NCBI GenBank assembly: GCA_963930655.1
Contig: OZ005603.1
Location: forward strand, 24,504,201-24,568,200
DNA: 64,000 nucleotides
Direction of reading: 5' to 3'
Source of the DNA: Myrica gale
Lineage: Eukaryota > Streptophyta > Magnoliopsida > Fagales > Myricaceae
Positions 1 to 11,977 of the stretch are shown here, piece by piece; the stretch's first letter is position 1, and each line of letters starts with the position of its first letter. The notes under the pieces were generated by a model, which saw only the letters and a list, made by a program, of their open reading frames with translations, was not told where the DNA came from and did not search any database. Position numbers and translations under genes: made by a program.

Positions 1-594
1 TATTTTACCCGACATAAATTTTTGTAGAATACTAAGGATAAACAGAGGCCAAAAGCCAAGGACGGATGACCACAACTTCTCTGGAAGGTCCACTTTCTTG
101 CAGCCAAAAGTAACCTCAACCTGCTGCTCATAGGGTCATTAATTTATATATCGGTTTGGACCACAACAATCATACTATATACAGTTTCGCATAACAACTT
201 TCTTCATTTGAAACTTTAAGCCATACACCCTCGAATACTCCCAGTCCCAACTACTACAAGGTTGTTCTAAAACCCTTTTGATTCTAAAGCTTTTCATCAG
301 GTACCAATACAAGGTTTTTTTCCACTTTAACATCTATGGAGCCCAAATTTCAGAAGCCATATTTTACATGGTGTCCCGATGTATATAGACGCTATAAATT
401 ATGTCATAACTAGCTGATATAGCAGGAATTAGTTTGGGAAAATTCTACAAATGGAAACAACATATTTCGGATTAGTAAAGAATTAGTTTGAGAAAAAGCT
501 ACGCTTTCAAAAATATGAGGTTACATCTAGAAAATCCAACTAAAGTCAACACTTATAGAGACAAAGCAATCAGACTGCTCCTATGCCTCAATAC
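1..594. other. Intron sequence, nothing else seen
   Basis: This lies downstream (on the minus strand) of the last visible WD40 exon, which ends in CAG followed by a good GT donor. It is AT-rich and holds no exon I can match to the family, so I read it as part of a long intron. Confidence 0.5.
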
Positions 595-3500
595 CTGACC
601 AACAGAACCGAACCGGTACATGACAGTTTCCGCCGTGCCTTCTGAATTCGGTGATGACCAATATGAATCAAAAGCCACTCCACTGACCTGCCAGCATGAT
701 ATAGTAACAGTAAGCAAGATGGTTACAGTCATGTGACTTTTCCATCTTTAAGCTAGCATTTTTTAGAGGAATCTTACCCACGAATTATGCCCCTCGCACC
801 ATGCAACAACTTTTCGATCTTCCATGCTCCAAACTTGAACTAGATCATCTTCACCTCCGGTAAGAATGTATTTTCCATCCATGCTGTTTAGTGGCATTTT
901 ATTAACAATACACTATTTAAAGAAAATGGTAAATAGTAAACCAAAAGGAACAATATAACATAGCAGTTTAGATTAAGGACAAATCAAGGACAATGCTAAC
1001 AGTAAGCTATGACTGAAAAACCAGTAAAGCTACCAACCTCCAAGCACAACACAGGAGAGCACCATAATAACTTTTGCCACCACATATGAGGTGTTCTTTT
1101 GAGTAGTCAAAAACTCGTAGATAACCTGCATTTTGCATTCAAATTGAGTTTGTTTATGTACATAGCAAATGAACGAAACCCAAATCTGCAGTTGGTATCA
1201 GAGAATATCCTACCATCTCTTCCCACAGTTGCTAGAAAGGCACCATCCCTTGAGAAAGCAATGTTATTAATTGAACCATGGCATATATGCCATCTGGCAA
1301 CAGGGTTACTCTGCATGTATATAGAAGAGATCAACAAAGACATCTTAAGTGAAGTAACAGACAATAATCCTATACCTCAGATGTACCTCTTGTTTATGCC
1401 AAGTACTAGCCCAAAGAACCAGTAATAAAGAAGTTAAGAGTCACCAAAGTCATTACAAAATGTTAAAATATACCCACACATAAAACTTTAAGATTCAGAA
1501 AAACTATTCTTGATCAAATAGCAATACAAGGACTTCCTAGAGACCCAAGCCTTAGTAGGTGAGTCCACCACTGTCCAACTAAAACATAGGTGGAACGAGA
1601 ACAACACCAAACTACGCAGACCTATCAAGCATGTGATATTATTGCTAAACACTCAACGTAAGCCAGACATGCAAAGCCACCCTCTCATGTAAAAATGTAG
1701 TTGGCCATACAGTGTTCTATTCTCATGACACTAACCACAAGTACAATCAACTATTGCAAAGTAAACCACTATCAAGACATATTCTTTAATAATAGATGGA
1801 GGGAGGGATTGAAAATTTAACTGAGACAAAATGATAGAACCCGCTCATGATTGTTGAGGGTTCTAGGGACAATGGGGACTTCATGGTTCCTCCATTAGAG
1901 CAATTAAGTTTCAATTTTGTTCACAGTTCCCAATCAGAATCCATTATTGCAGATCCCTACGCGCATGTGCTTACTCTACTAGTAGACATTAGGGCTATTA
2001 TATCGAACGGAACCATATGTTGGGGCATGAATATCTCAGTTACTTAGATGTACAGAGAAGAGACAGTTAAAAGAAACTATGATTGGTGAAACTAAACAAA
2101 TAGGTTTAGAGAGTGAAGATTGAATTAAGTAGTGAATTCCCCCTAGTCAATGAAAGACATCCAAGTGCAACCTAATTCGAGGTACTGTTGAAAACTCAGG
2201 ACCCCGACAGTTTTTGAATGTATTGTGGAGGTCTGTCTATAATGGGAAGTTGAAATTGTTAGCCAGGTAAAATGCTCGTTTCCCGCAGTTATCTAATCAT
2301 AACAAAAATACACAGGAAGTTGAAATTGTTTCAAGATCTTTATGATCTCCACAAAGATTAAAACGTCAATCTAAAACTAAGTGCCAATTCAAGAAAGAAC
2401 TGATCCATACACGAAGAAACAATCAATGCACTTTGATAACAAAAAACTATCAACTCCGGCACCTTACTGTAACGTGCATGAGCAACAGAAAATTGCATCT
2501 GATCTCTAACACCAGGGAATGAGGAATCGCCTGCACCATCTTTGCCCTAGGGAAAAAAGAAAAAGAAAAAGGTAAAACCATGTTCAAATCACCACATTCA
2601 AAACAGTGCGACAGGAAGTTTCAAGGCTTGCCTTTTCATACACGTACAAATTCCCATCTGCATGAGCAACAACAAAAGCACCATCACCTCCAGGCACCCA
2701 TACAATACTAGTACAGCGACTGCTAGGAAGAAACAAAGTTAATTGAAGTAGTCGTTCAAACTACTAATTGAGATTTCTTGTACACGAATAAAAACAATAA
2801 CAACAAATTGTGTGTGTATGTGCATGTCTGTGTGCAAGCTATCAGTGTCAATATTTTTACACTAGCTTCCATACACACAACATTGAATTGTTAAACACTT
2901 TAGAGGGGCAGTAAAGATATTGAGTATGGAAGTGGATAGCCTCAGGAGAATTTTGAAGTAGCGTGAAGAAAAACCTAAGATGCCAACAAGACCAGAAAAT
3001 ATTGTGCATATGGGGAAGAAGAAAAAACTACTCATACAAGAACAAGATCAATACTGCCTCCAGAAGCATATCTCATTATGTTGGGGGTTGATGTAGCTGA
3101 ACTATTAGCAGATATTGTAATGCATTTATGCTATGATTTTTCACTAAAAGCCAGAACACGTATTGATCAAATATACTTTCCTCCCCTATATACAAATTGA
3201 AACTTGATGCCAATTACGTGTCTAAATGCATGTGTACACGAAGCGATGGTGGCCAGGAAAAAAAGAAAAAAACAAAGAAGATTTATCGAATTAGTTCCCA
3301 CCAAATTTTATCCTCTCACAGAGGAAATGATGAAGTAGAGAAACTAGAAATGCACATAAAAAAGTGTCACCAAGCAGCCCATACTATATGGACTTCTATG
3401 ATGTCTGCTATAGATCTGTGAAACAGGGACACAGTTGCAGTGCCCAACTCTTACAGATTCAAGAGATAGGGATTATCAGCACAAGTATCACAAACATAGG

Positions 3501-6269
3501 ATGTGCATTCATGTCATAAAATTCAAGTCACAAAATGTACACCAGTAGTTATCACATAAATTCTAAGGGACAAACAATGCCTTCCCCTCATTTTCAGACA
3601 CACTTGTCAATGGGAAGCCCAACAGTGTAATAGATACAACCCTCGCACATGAATCCTATTATGTCCAAATGAGTACCTTTCAATGTAGGAGCATGCAAAA
3701 TAGCAATTTCAAAATAACATGTTTGAATGATAGGTATAAAGCAGCATGAGGGCGTTGGAAAGCATGTAGAAGGATATGACTCGAGCAGATCATCAAAACA
3801 ACATTGAACTTATTGGAAGTGGTTGGGAAAATATGAATATGAGGAACTGCAAGAAAATAGACACAAGAAACTCAATCACTAATAGGCAGCTGGACCATTG
3901 AAACTAGGATGAATTAGTTTGGGCACAGATGACCCCTAACCAACCCAAGAGCAAGTGGTAATCCAAGGAACCCCAAAGTTGTCAAGAAAACGTCAAGAGC
4001 CTAAAAGATACTCATCAATTTTCAAGCATGAATATCAAAAGGTGGTAATTGTATCCAAGAAATTGTTTATTACACTGTCAATAAGCCTCAATCTGGAAAC
4101 CCTGAAAGACCAGATAGCTTCAGAATTACAGAGTCAAAGCACAAGTTGAAGGTCAAAGTTTACGCATCAAAAATTAGAGTTCGCAAATTGATGTAATTAA
4201 CACAGTACAAAAAAAAATATCAAAACCTTTGTTAACGCTCTTCAGGACTACTCCCCTCCAATCCACACTTTCACAAGTTTAAACAACGTTTTAGATTCCA
4301 CTGACGTCGAATTATTCATGGACACCTCACTATCTGCTGCAACATAAACCTCAGGGTATGGTTTAGTGTAGCCTTAAAGTTCCAATTTGACATGAAAGGC
4401 ACCACATATTTCCCATTCTTTGGCATCTATTCTTCAGTCTCCGGTAAAACCATGAGATGAAACTAGTAAGAAATTAGCAATTACTTGTGGAAGAACCTCT
4501 ATTTGATAACCATTGGGTAAAACAGAACCACTATCTGAGACTTGGAAGTCCTTTAGCATTTTACCTAGTTCCCGTGGCTAGACTAATAAACATTCAAAAT
4601 GAAATTCCCTAAGATCTTCTCAATCTAGAAGCCAAGGTAATGTTCGTTTTCAGTTTTTTCTAAGATTCAAATTCATTCACAAAACTATCACCGAACATCT
4701 TAAGAATTCAAACACAAACATCAATACATTTAACACAATCTCCAACAACTTTTTACACAATTTCAATACATTTTCAAAAAAAATTATAACAAATTTTCTC
4801 TCTATACTTTTTCACCTAATTCCAATACTTTTTTATTAAACAATTACATCAAATCATCTCTCTCTATCCTCTACCCAAACACCTATAAAATACTATTTTA
4901 CATAAATATTCACAATTCTACTAGAATCCTACAGTTTTTTACAACACGAACATGCCCAAAGTGTAACATCTGATGAGCCTGCTAACAACAAAGCAGAAAA
5001 TCTTTGGAAGAAAGCAGAATTATGTAACACATGGGGAGAGTACCTGTTATTAACAGAACCATCTTTGTTATAATGCTGAGCTCCAACAAGCTTCTTTCCT
5101 ACATCCTGTAATTGTTGTCTCAGTGACACAGAGTACACTACAATAATACACCCAAGACATATAAATTTAGAAATTTTGAACTTCAAAACAGAATAACATA
5201 ATTGAAATTTTCCACATAGATTATACCATCGCCAGAACTTAATCCTATGAGCAAATCATGCCCATCCTTAGCGTCCTGATCAAATGCATGGCACACAGGA
5301 TTTGAATTACCCAAATGCATGGACTTTATGGGATCCTACATTTAAAGGTTAAAGTATCATAAACTATAACCAAAAATCCCAGAAGTCAAGAACACTCGCA
5401 TGACAAAAAAAAATTACCTTATCTTGAGAATTCAAATCACTTATAAAGATAGCGTCCCCCACGTTGAAGACCAAGTAAGTTCCTTTCCCGTCGAAGTTTG
5501 TAGCAGCCAATGAAGTACTTGAACTCGAAGGACCCAATGACCCAATCCTACTATTCCCAGTAATACTCTTACTCACAACATTCCCTCCCACAAAGCTAAG
5601 AGCGCGGCTCCCATTACTTCCGCTTAACAACCTCGCTGCAGCTGATCGCACCCCACTGCTAGCACTGAAGCTTGAAGGCGGGGCTGGTGGGGTCGATGGG
5701 GCCAGCTTGTCCTTTAGATGTGCAAGAGTTACCTGACGACAAAATTCCACAAGCAAACTTTCAAACTTTAGGGTCTAATTGTCAAATTAAGGAAAAATAA
5801 GCTAGCCCAACAATGAATCCTCGAAAATGGAGTCTAAAAAATCCATAGAATAAGAGAACAACCAAAAGAATTAACGATTGATGCAAAGGAATGTGCCCGG
5901 AAAAAAAGGAGTTACCAGAACTCATTTCCAACGGTAGAATGTTACAAACGGGCGTTGATTCTTGATTAAAACCCCAGAAATCAACATCAACGCAAAAGAA
6001 AATATAGACTTAACAAAAAGGTCATTGAAGAAAAATTCCAAAAAACTGTTTCCAAGTATTAATTGGGACTGAAACAATAGACGTAAAAATGCAAGTACCT
6101 GAGTTACCGTTTTGCCATGGTTGTAATGAAGGAGACCCGAGGGGTGGGTCTTCTCATAGTGAAGCTTGTATCGGCCTTCTGGGGTTTTGAAATAGGTCTT
6201 GAGGGCCGGTGATGGTGCGGTGGCCGATGAAGACGACGCTGACATCATGCCGTTGCCGTTGTTGATCAT
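595..6269 (-). CDS. WDR20/creC-like WD40 repeat protein (3' end beyond window)
   Basis: Transducin/WD40 protein of the family containing animal WDR20/DMWD and fungal creC, which are scaffolds for deubiquitinase regulation; the plant role is not settled. Visible exons, 5' to 3': 6099-6269, 5418-5732, 5227-5335, 5044-5137, 2632-2719, 2463-2546, 1214-1310, 1038-1125, 778-883 and 595-687. They join in phase to give 415 residues. The N-terminus is Ser/Ala-rich and continues with [20 protein letters not shown], a conserved start of the plant members. WD repeats follow ([28 protein letters not shown]). Intron 5 has a GC donor (AAAG|GCAAG), and intron 4 ends in a tandem TAGCAG acceptor. No exon is visible in 1-594, so the last exon or exons lie to the left. 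Intron 4 (2720-5043) is 2.3 kb and AT-rich, with MITE-like A/T tracts near 4640-4900. Confidence 0.88.
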
Positions 6270-6480
6270 GGTGTTGTTTATGGTACGCCCGAGAGCATGT
6301 GATCATGACAAAACTAGGGCTTTCATTTTCAATGTCTGGGATGCTGTGGCTAAGGCAAACGTTGGGGAAGGAAGTAATGTAAGTTTAATAGTCGGAGATT
6401 TGACTTTGAGGGTGTCAGTCAACAGAATTGGCGGTGGGGGATGACGAGCTTTACACTATCTGTCTTTGTCTATGGCTTGA

Positions 6481-6526
6481 GAGGGAGAGGGAGAGGGAGA
6501 GGGGGAGAGAGAGAGAGAGAGAGAGT
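6481..6526. repeat. GA-rich microsatellite upstream of the WD40 gene
   Basis: GAGGGA units pass into an uninterrupted GA run about 210 bp upstream of the WD40 start codon. On the gene's strand this is a CT-rich tract, common in plant core promoters and 5' UTRs. Reading frames across it are low-complexity artefacts. Confidence 0.85.
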
Positions 6527-6791
6527 GCAAAGCTGCGGGAAGCATGAAACAGGAAATGACAGTGTGATGGGCTCCGTTGAGATCGATTGAACTGGAAAAT
6601 GAGGTCTGTTTTGAAAAAGTTTTTTTCGTTGAAACAGATAATTTTATATATTGAAAAAAACACAAATAAAAATTACCAGTTAGGAAAACAAAGAAAAGAA
6701 TCCAATATGGGCGTTACAAGCGACAGCGGATGGGCCAACAGTGAAGTGACTATTAAAGAGGACACAAGGTCCTCAGAGGTGGCGAGCACAA

Positions 6792-7158
6792 AGCCCGAAG
6801 CGAGAGGACCCTCGGGTCTTAGGAAACACGGAAAATCAGTGAAAGAACTGTCGCTAAAGGACCGCCAACATAGTTGGCGAGCCGGCTCCAGATGAGCGTT
6901 AAACATGCAATCCTAGCTGTAATTGGAAACAGAAGAAAAACACATAAATAAACATAAACAAGCCTTAGATGCTAGCCCGAAGCGAGAGGACCCTCGGGTC
7001 TTAGGAAACACGGAAAATCAGTGAAAGAACTGTCGCTAAAGGACCGCCAACATAGTTGGCGAGCCGGCTCCAGATGAGCGTTAAACATGCAATCCTAGCT
7101 GTAATTGGAAACAGAAGAAAAACACATAAATAAACATAAACAAGCCTTAGATGCTAGC
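6792..7158. repeat. Perfect tandem duplication, 182-bp unit
   Basis: The block starting AGCCCGAAGCGAGAGG at 6792 is repeated without any difference I can find from 6974; the copies then diverge at 7159. The absence of mismatches means a very recent duplication or an assembly artefact. The unit has no recognisable coding content. Confidence 0.9.
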
Positions 7159-8240
7159 TCAAACGGGCAAAAACATAACATAAACACAAGCCCTAAACAT
7201 AGGGACAGACCGAAACAGGTTTATTTCTATAAAGCGTAACATAAGCCCCGAGGAAGACCGGGAAGTCTCTGGCTAGATTGGCGGCGGCGGCGGCGCGTGG
7301 TGGCGGGAAGTGGAGATCCACAGCCAGAGAAGACGGAAGGAGCCACAGAGGCCAAATATGGAAAGAAAACATAGAGTTTGAGCGGCGGCGCATCAGATCC
7401 ACGCGCAGCTACAAGCGTGGGGAGCGTGTGTGCACACGCGCCATCGTCTCGGAGCCGGAGTAGAGGCGCTGCATCGGTCTCGACGTGCTGAGGCCAACCA
7501 GCCAGCGTGTGCGTGTCCAAAGGAGACGGAAAGCACCGAAAACTGCCTGGAAGCCACCTGCAAGTTAAAACCAAAACACCACCAACCGGACCAAAGAGAA
7601 GGAAAGGGAAGAAGGAAGAGGGGGAGGGGGAGGGGAAAAGGAGAAGAAAAAAGAAGGAAGGGCCGGAGCTTCCCCTCCTCGACAGGGACAACGCCGGTAG
7701 GTTGAAAAGAGAGTTTTTAATTTCCTTTTGAGCGACCACGCTCTGCATTGAGTTGCATTTGCATCCAAGAGAGGATATTCCGTGGTAACGGAACCATATG
7801 TACAATAGGCAATTGCTATCTGTACAGGCCTAAGCCCAGAATCTGATGATGCCCAATGGGTCACTTCTTTGTCCCATGGGCTTGAGATTTAGTTGAAGAC
7901 TTTATTGGGTTTGGTCCTCGTACAAAGTTTTGGACAGGGCCCATAGCTTCTTCAGAAGAAATTGCAACCGATCCAAAGGGCTAGTAACTGGCCACTAGAC
8001 CGAGGGATTGTTTGCAATCTATTTTATTCTTTTAACTTAATTGCTCTATCGCCTATCGGTCCTTCTAATACTTGGAAATCTCATACTAGTCTAATAGGGT
8101 AGTTTTCGTCCTAAATAGTCCAGGTAGAATATTAATGTATCAAAACTCTTTTCGTGAAGACGTCCTCATTTAAACAGCAAACTCTTACATGGTCAACGGT
8201 GACACGTCCTAAACATTACCAGATATTTACTATCCATTTC
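7159..8240. other. GC-rich unidentified stretch, then plain intergenic DNA
   Basis: 7160-7720 is strikingly GC-rich for its surroundings, with (GGC)n at 7280-7295 and a purine-rich GGAAGGGGGAGG-type tract at 7600-7670. Frames are open on both strands, but none resembles a known protein and the composition alone explains them. Together with the 182-bp duplication just before it, it may be a retroelement leader or remnant, but I found no LTR, poly(A) tail or target-site duplication. 7750-8240 shows nothing. Confidence 0.4.
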
Positions 8241-9233
8241 TAGGGCTGAACAAAACCGGACCGGACCGGAAAACCGGACCGGATTTGCGGTCCGGTCCGG
8301 TTTTAATTTTTTAAATGCAGTCCGGTCCGGACCGGATTAAAAACCCGTATTTATGCGGTCCGGTCTGGGTCAAAAAATTATGAAATACGGTCCAGACCGG
8401 ATCGGACCGCATTTCATAATTTTTTATTTTTTTATTTATTAAAAACAATCTCTGCATTGCGCAGAGTGCACTGCGCAGTACGCAGTGCAAATAATAATGA
8501 CATAATATAATTAAAGATTAAACAAAAATTTAAAAATATGCTTCGGCTTTCTCATTGTCCTAGAGATCATTCACGAGGTCTGTGGTAAGAAACATCCAGA
8601 AAAAAGTAAAGTCCTTGTCTACTTTCTGTAAGTGGCGCTTCTTATAATCTACCCTCTACTTCTCCCTTTCCAAACTTCAATTCTAAAGGCATCACCTTTT
8701 TTTTTTTGTCGTGCATTGGTGCCTAATGGGTCCTTTATGTTGCTGGCTCTATTTTATTTCCAGTTGGAAATATCTGGCCGGTTACCATCAATCACGATTA
8801 TTATCTTCCATTGACAAAAGAGAGCTCAAGTCGAAAACGAAGATGGATTTATCTGCACTCTGCACTGTGCAGAGATCTGGCCGGTTACCATCAATCACGA
8901 TTATTATCTTCCATTGACAAAAGAGAGCTCAAGTCCAAAACGAAGATGGATTTATCTGCACTCTGCACTGCGCAGAGATCTGGCCGGTTACCATCAATCA
9001 CGATTATTATCTTCCATTGACAAAAGAGAGCTCAAGTCGAAAACGAAGATGGATTTATCTGCACTCTGCACTGCGCAGTGGCAGTGCCTACTACGCAGAG
9101 CTACTCTGTGCAGTGCAGAGTAGCAGTTCGAAAATTTTTAAATTTTTTTTAAAAAAATTAAATCCGGTCTGGACCACTTAAAAAATGTGGTACGGACCGG
9201 ATTTTCAGACCGCATTTCCGGTTTTCAGCTCTA
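8241..9233. mobile_element. Non-autonomous hAT element with CCGG-rich subterminal repeats
   Basis: The ends are imperfect inverted repeats, TAGGGCTGAAC on the left and, reverse-complemented, TAGAGCTGAAAAC on the right. Both sides are flanked by the identical 8-bp target-site duplication TCCATTTC (8233-8240 and 9234-9241), the length made by hAT transposases. Subterminal regions carry many GGTCCGGTCCGG-type motifs in both orientations, as expected of hAT transposase-binding sites. There is no transposase reading frame. Confidence 0.88.
8772..9080. repeat. Three 103-bp tandem repeats inside the hAT element
   Basis: Units start at 8772, 8875 and 8978, each opening with ATCTGGCCGGTTACC and closing near CTGCACTGCGCAG. 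Only a few base differences separate them. The reading frames through them reuse the same peptide and are not genes. The closing motif is partly palindromic and recurs around 8450-8490 and 9060-9120 in the same element. Confidence 0.9.
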
Positions 9234-9241
9234 TCCATTTC

Positions 9242-10064
9242 TAATGATTAAAAATTAATTGATATCACTTCTACGTGACATATTTGATTTAGGTGGAATC
9301 AAAAAGTGATATTTGTTTGTCGAAACTACAAAATAATTTTTTTTTCAATCAAATAATTCTTTTTCATTATAATATTTATTAAAATCTTTTTTCACTTCAC
9401 TTTTTCACCAACTCTCATAAATTATCTTCACTTTTTCACCGGCCTCATACCCCAAAATTTCCACCAATCCAAAATTTTAACAAACAAACACCACTGGCGG
9501 AATACTTTGGTGACACTCATGAATTTATTACTATTAAAAATGGACTCATGGATGTCTGATATTGTTTAAGGCAAGCTCCAGTTGACGGAAATGACTATAT
9601 TGACACATTATTTTTTCAAAGGAATTACTTTTGGACGAAAAATAACATAGAAATCAATTTGAAATTCGAAATACCACAAGACAAATGGAATAATTAAGCA
9701 TATTATTTTTTCGAAACATCCTCCATTAATGTGTATATATTTCCATTCACACATTGGTCAAAAAATAGTGAGGCAACGACTGGTTTGGTTGAACTTGCAC
9801 CATAACATCAGCATCATTACCATCCACTTTAGCTACTGCTCGTTATTGGATTTAAATCAAAAGTTTTCTTCCCTAAAGTTTGCCGGATCAACAAGCAAAA
9901 ACCACATGTCTAGAATTCTCACACTAGCCCCCACTCACAGTTCAATCACCCACCCGCAGTTTTTCCTGGGTCACCACGCAAAACTCTCTCTCTCGTCTCG
10001 TCCTCTTGCTTAAAAATGAAGTTGAAGACTGAGGTTCGCTTGCCACCTGAAATTGCACCATTTC
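9242..10064. other. AT-rich intergenic DNA upstream of the FLA pair
   Basis: 9330-9500 is A/T-rich with TTTTTCACC-type blocks shared with MITE remnants elsewhere in the window. 9796-10060 contains stretches that are repeated upstream of the second FLA gene. There is no coding signal. Confidence 0.5.
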
Positions 10065-10118
10065 ACCTAACTCTTTGGACTGTCTTACCACCTCACCGGT
10101 CTTCAATAACTATATTTA
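10065..10118 (+). promoter_or_regulatory. Core promoter of the first FLA gene with an AC element
   Basis: ACCTAAC (10065-10071) matches the AC-III/secondary-wall MYB element consensus ACC[A/T]A[A/C][T/C]. A TATA-like TATATTTATA follows at about 10109-10118. This places transcription start near 10140 and supports translation from the methionine at 10225, not from the in-frame methionine at 10075, which lies upstream of the TATA box. Secondary-wall control is an inference from the motif and from how FLA11/12-type genes behave. Confidence 0.55.
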
Positions 10119-10224
10119 TACGACCCACTTTCTCCCATTCCATGCCACCCCTAACAGAATTCTTCAATTTTTGTCCTTCCGAGTTAGGCCACGCACGGTA
10201 AAATATTCAAGGGTTACTCACTCA

Positions 10225-10980
10225 ATGATGAAGCAGGTTCAATTCCCGTTTCTTCTTGTTGTGCTCGTTTACCTTCATTTCACCACAACTCCTGCTCGGT
10301 CTCAGGCAGTGTCTCCGGCACCATCAGGGCCCACCAACATCACCGCGATCCTCGAGAAAGCCGGCCAGTACACCACCTTAATTCGGTTATTAAAAAGCAC
10401 CCAGGAGGCTGACCAAATCAACACGCAGCTTAACAACTCCAACCAGGGCCTCACCATCTTCGTGCCAACCGACAATGCTTTCTCTAGCCTCAAACCGGGC
10501 ACGCTAAACTCGCTCACTGATCAACAAAAGGTCCAGCTTGTGCAATTCCATGTGCTGCCCTCTTTCTATTCCACAGCACAGTTCCAAACTGCAAGCAACC
10601 CTTTGCGTACTCAGGCCGGTGGTAGCAGCGACGGGGAGTTCCCCCTAAATGTAACCGCATCGGGAAACCAAGTGAACGTTACAACGGGGGTCGTCGATGC
10701 AAGCGTGGCTAATACTATTTACACCGACAACCGGCTTGCTGTTTATCAGGTGGACCGGGTGCTCCTTCCACTGGAACTTTTCGGGACAGCTGCGTCACCT
10801 GCTCCAGCCCCATCCAGTACTAAGCCTGCTAAGAGAGTTTCAGGAGCAGATGCTCCTTCGGGGTCGTCGGATGATGCCTCTGTTGTTACTTCTGGTGCAA
10901 AGGGTCCACACCACCCAGCAGCTGCTGCTATATCCGTTGGAGTCGCAGTTAGTGTCGCATTTTGTTCTCTGTTGTTATAA
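10225..10980 (+). CDS. Fasciclin-like arabinogalactan protein (FLA11/12 type)
   Basis: A single-exon gene of 251 residues, normal for single-fasciclin FLAs. It is a secreted, GPI-anchored wall or plasma-membrane glycoprotein of group A, often tied to secondary-wall formation. In order: signal peptide (about 1-26, ending near ARS), a short AGP patch SPAPSGP, a fasciclin domain of about 35-175 with the H1 motif TIFVPTDNAFSSL and the H2 motif VQFHVLPSFYS, N-glycosylation sites (NIT, NVT twice), a second AGP region (SPAPAPSS), and a hydrophobic C-terminal tail from about 230 that fits a GPI signal. The start at 10225 (MMKQ) was chosen because a signal peptide follows directly and a TATA box lies upstream. 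It forms a tandem pair with the gene at 11978. Confidence 0.93.
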   Translation: MMKQVQFPFLLVVLVYLHFTTTPARSQAVSPAPSGPTNITAILEKAGQYTTLIRLLKSTQEADQINTQLNNSNQGLTIFVPTDNAFSSLKPGTLNSLTDQQKVQLVQFHVLPSFYSTAQFQTASNPLRTQAGGSSDGEFPLNVTASGNQVNVTTGVVDASVANTIYTDNRLAVYQVDRVLLPLELFGTAASPAPAPSSTKPAKRVSGADAPSGSSDDASVVTSGAKGPHHPAAAAISVGVAVSVAFCSLLL

Positions 10981-11750
10981 TTCATGAGTTTTGTATAAGA
11001 TATTGCAATCTTGTGCGCCTATTGTAATTTTTACTACACTAAATCACTATTCTTTTGAAAAATCCAAGTTCAATGGGTCCATCTTTTGTCTTGTTGAACC
11101 ATTATTCATATTGTTATATTTATATCCTTCTAGAGAAAATATGAACAGAAGTTTTAGACTTAACGAAATTCAAACTTCTAACTGGCCTGGTAAGATTCGA
11201 CCCACCAAAAGTCTCAAATGAACTTCTGGTTAAATCAAGTTTTGGTTGCTTGATTGATCAGGTTAGGGCCCAAGTACGAACAAAGCTTGTCACAATATAT
11301 TAGGCCCTCGTATTTTGGCTGAGATCCTTCACATAATATATAGAGAAAGAAGAATAGATTAATTAGTGATCTTCCGTTTCTTGGATTCGTCGAAAGGAGG
11401 GCCCATTGCAGTTGTAAAACTAGCCTACTTTTTCATAGAATTTTCTCGCTAAATTGTTGTGATAGCCAACAAGTTGGAGCCCGAATTTGTAAACATTCTT
11501 GTACGGGGCCTAGTGGGTGTCTACAGTCCCAGCTGGTTGTTGCAGCGGGCCGATTAGGCCTCAAACAAAGTTTAGGACTTCAATTTCTTGCAAATTCACA
11601 AGATATTGCTATCGATCCAATGGGCCAGTAAATGGGAGGTCTGTTTGCTTGACAGCGTTTTGGTATACTTGATATATCAGTTGAAATGCCAATTACATTT
11701 TAGGTAGCAACTGTATAGAATCTGAAGAAAAAAGGAAACCATTCATCCAT
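10981..11750. other. Spacer between the two FLA genes
   Basis: It holds the 3' UTR of the first FLA gene followed by AT-rich sequence. I see no gene, repeat or transposon end. Confidence 0.5.
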
Positions 11751-11754
11751 TGGT

Positions 11755-11860
11755 TCCACCATAACATCAGCACAACATCTCACCCTTTGCCACCTTGAAT
11801 TGATGTATTGAGGCTCTCTCGCCACCTTAAATTGCACCCTTTCACCTGTTCTTCCCCATC
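11755..11860 (+). promoter_or_regulatory. Upstream block shared with the first FLA gene
   Basis: CACCATAACATCAGCA and a diverged copy of the GAGG..CGCCACCT.AAATTGCACC..TTCACCT stretch recur here in the same order as upstream of the first FLA gene (near 9797 and 10030-10067). The duplication that made the pair therefore included promoter DNA. The MYB site is altered in this copy (ACCTGTT in place of ACCTAAC). Confidence 0.6.
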
Positions 11861-11977
11861 CCATCTCACTCCCCTCTACATACAACCCCCCCAAGGCCAC
11901 CTGCGTCCAATAGAACTCCTTCTCATTGCACTTTGCAACAATTTGGGTCACAACCACAATTGACGCCTCCATTTAGG

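Noticed and set aside
6451-6665. Ser/Leu-repeat frames near the WD40 gene
   Set aside because: Direct translation of the GA microsatellite.
7227-7864. Long overlapping frames in the GC-rich stretch
   Set aside because: Open on several frames at once because of low stop-codon density and purine/pyrimidine bias; no family resemblance.
8632-9123. Four overlapping frames with shared peptides
   Set aside because: They are translations of the 103-bp tandem repeats inside a hAT element.
10075-10224. Longer FLA start at 10075
   Set aside because: It would place 50 non-signal residues ahead of the signal peptide and lies upstream of the TATA box; 10225 fits the family and the paralogue.
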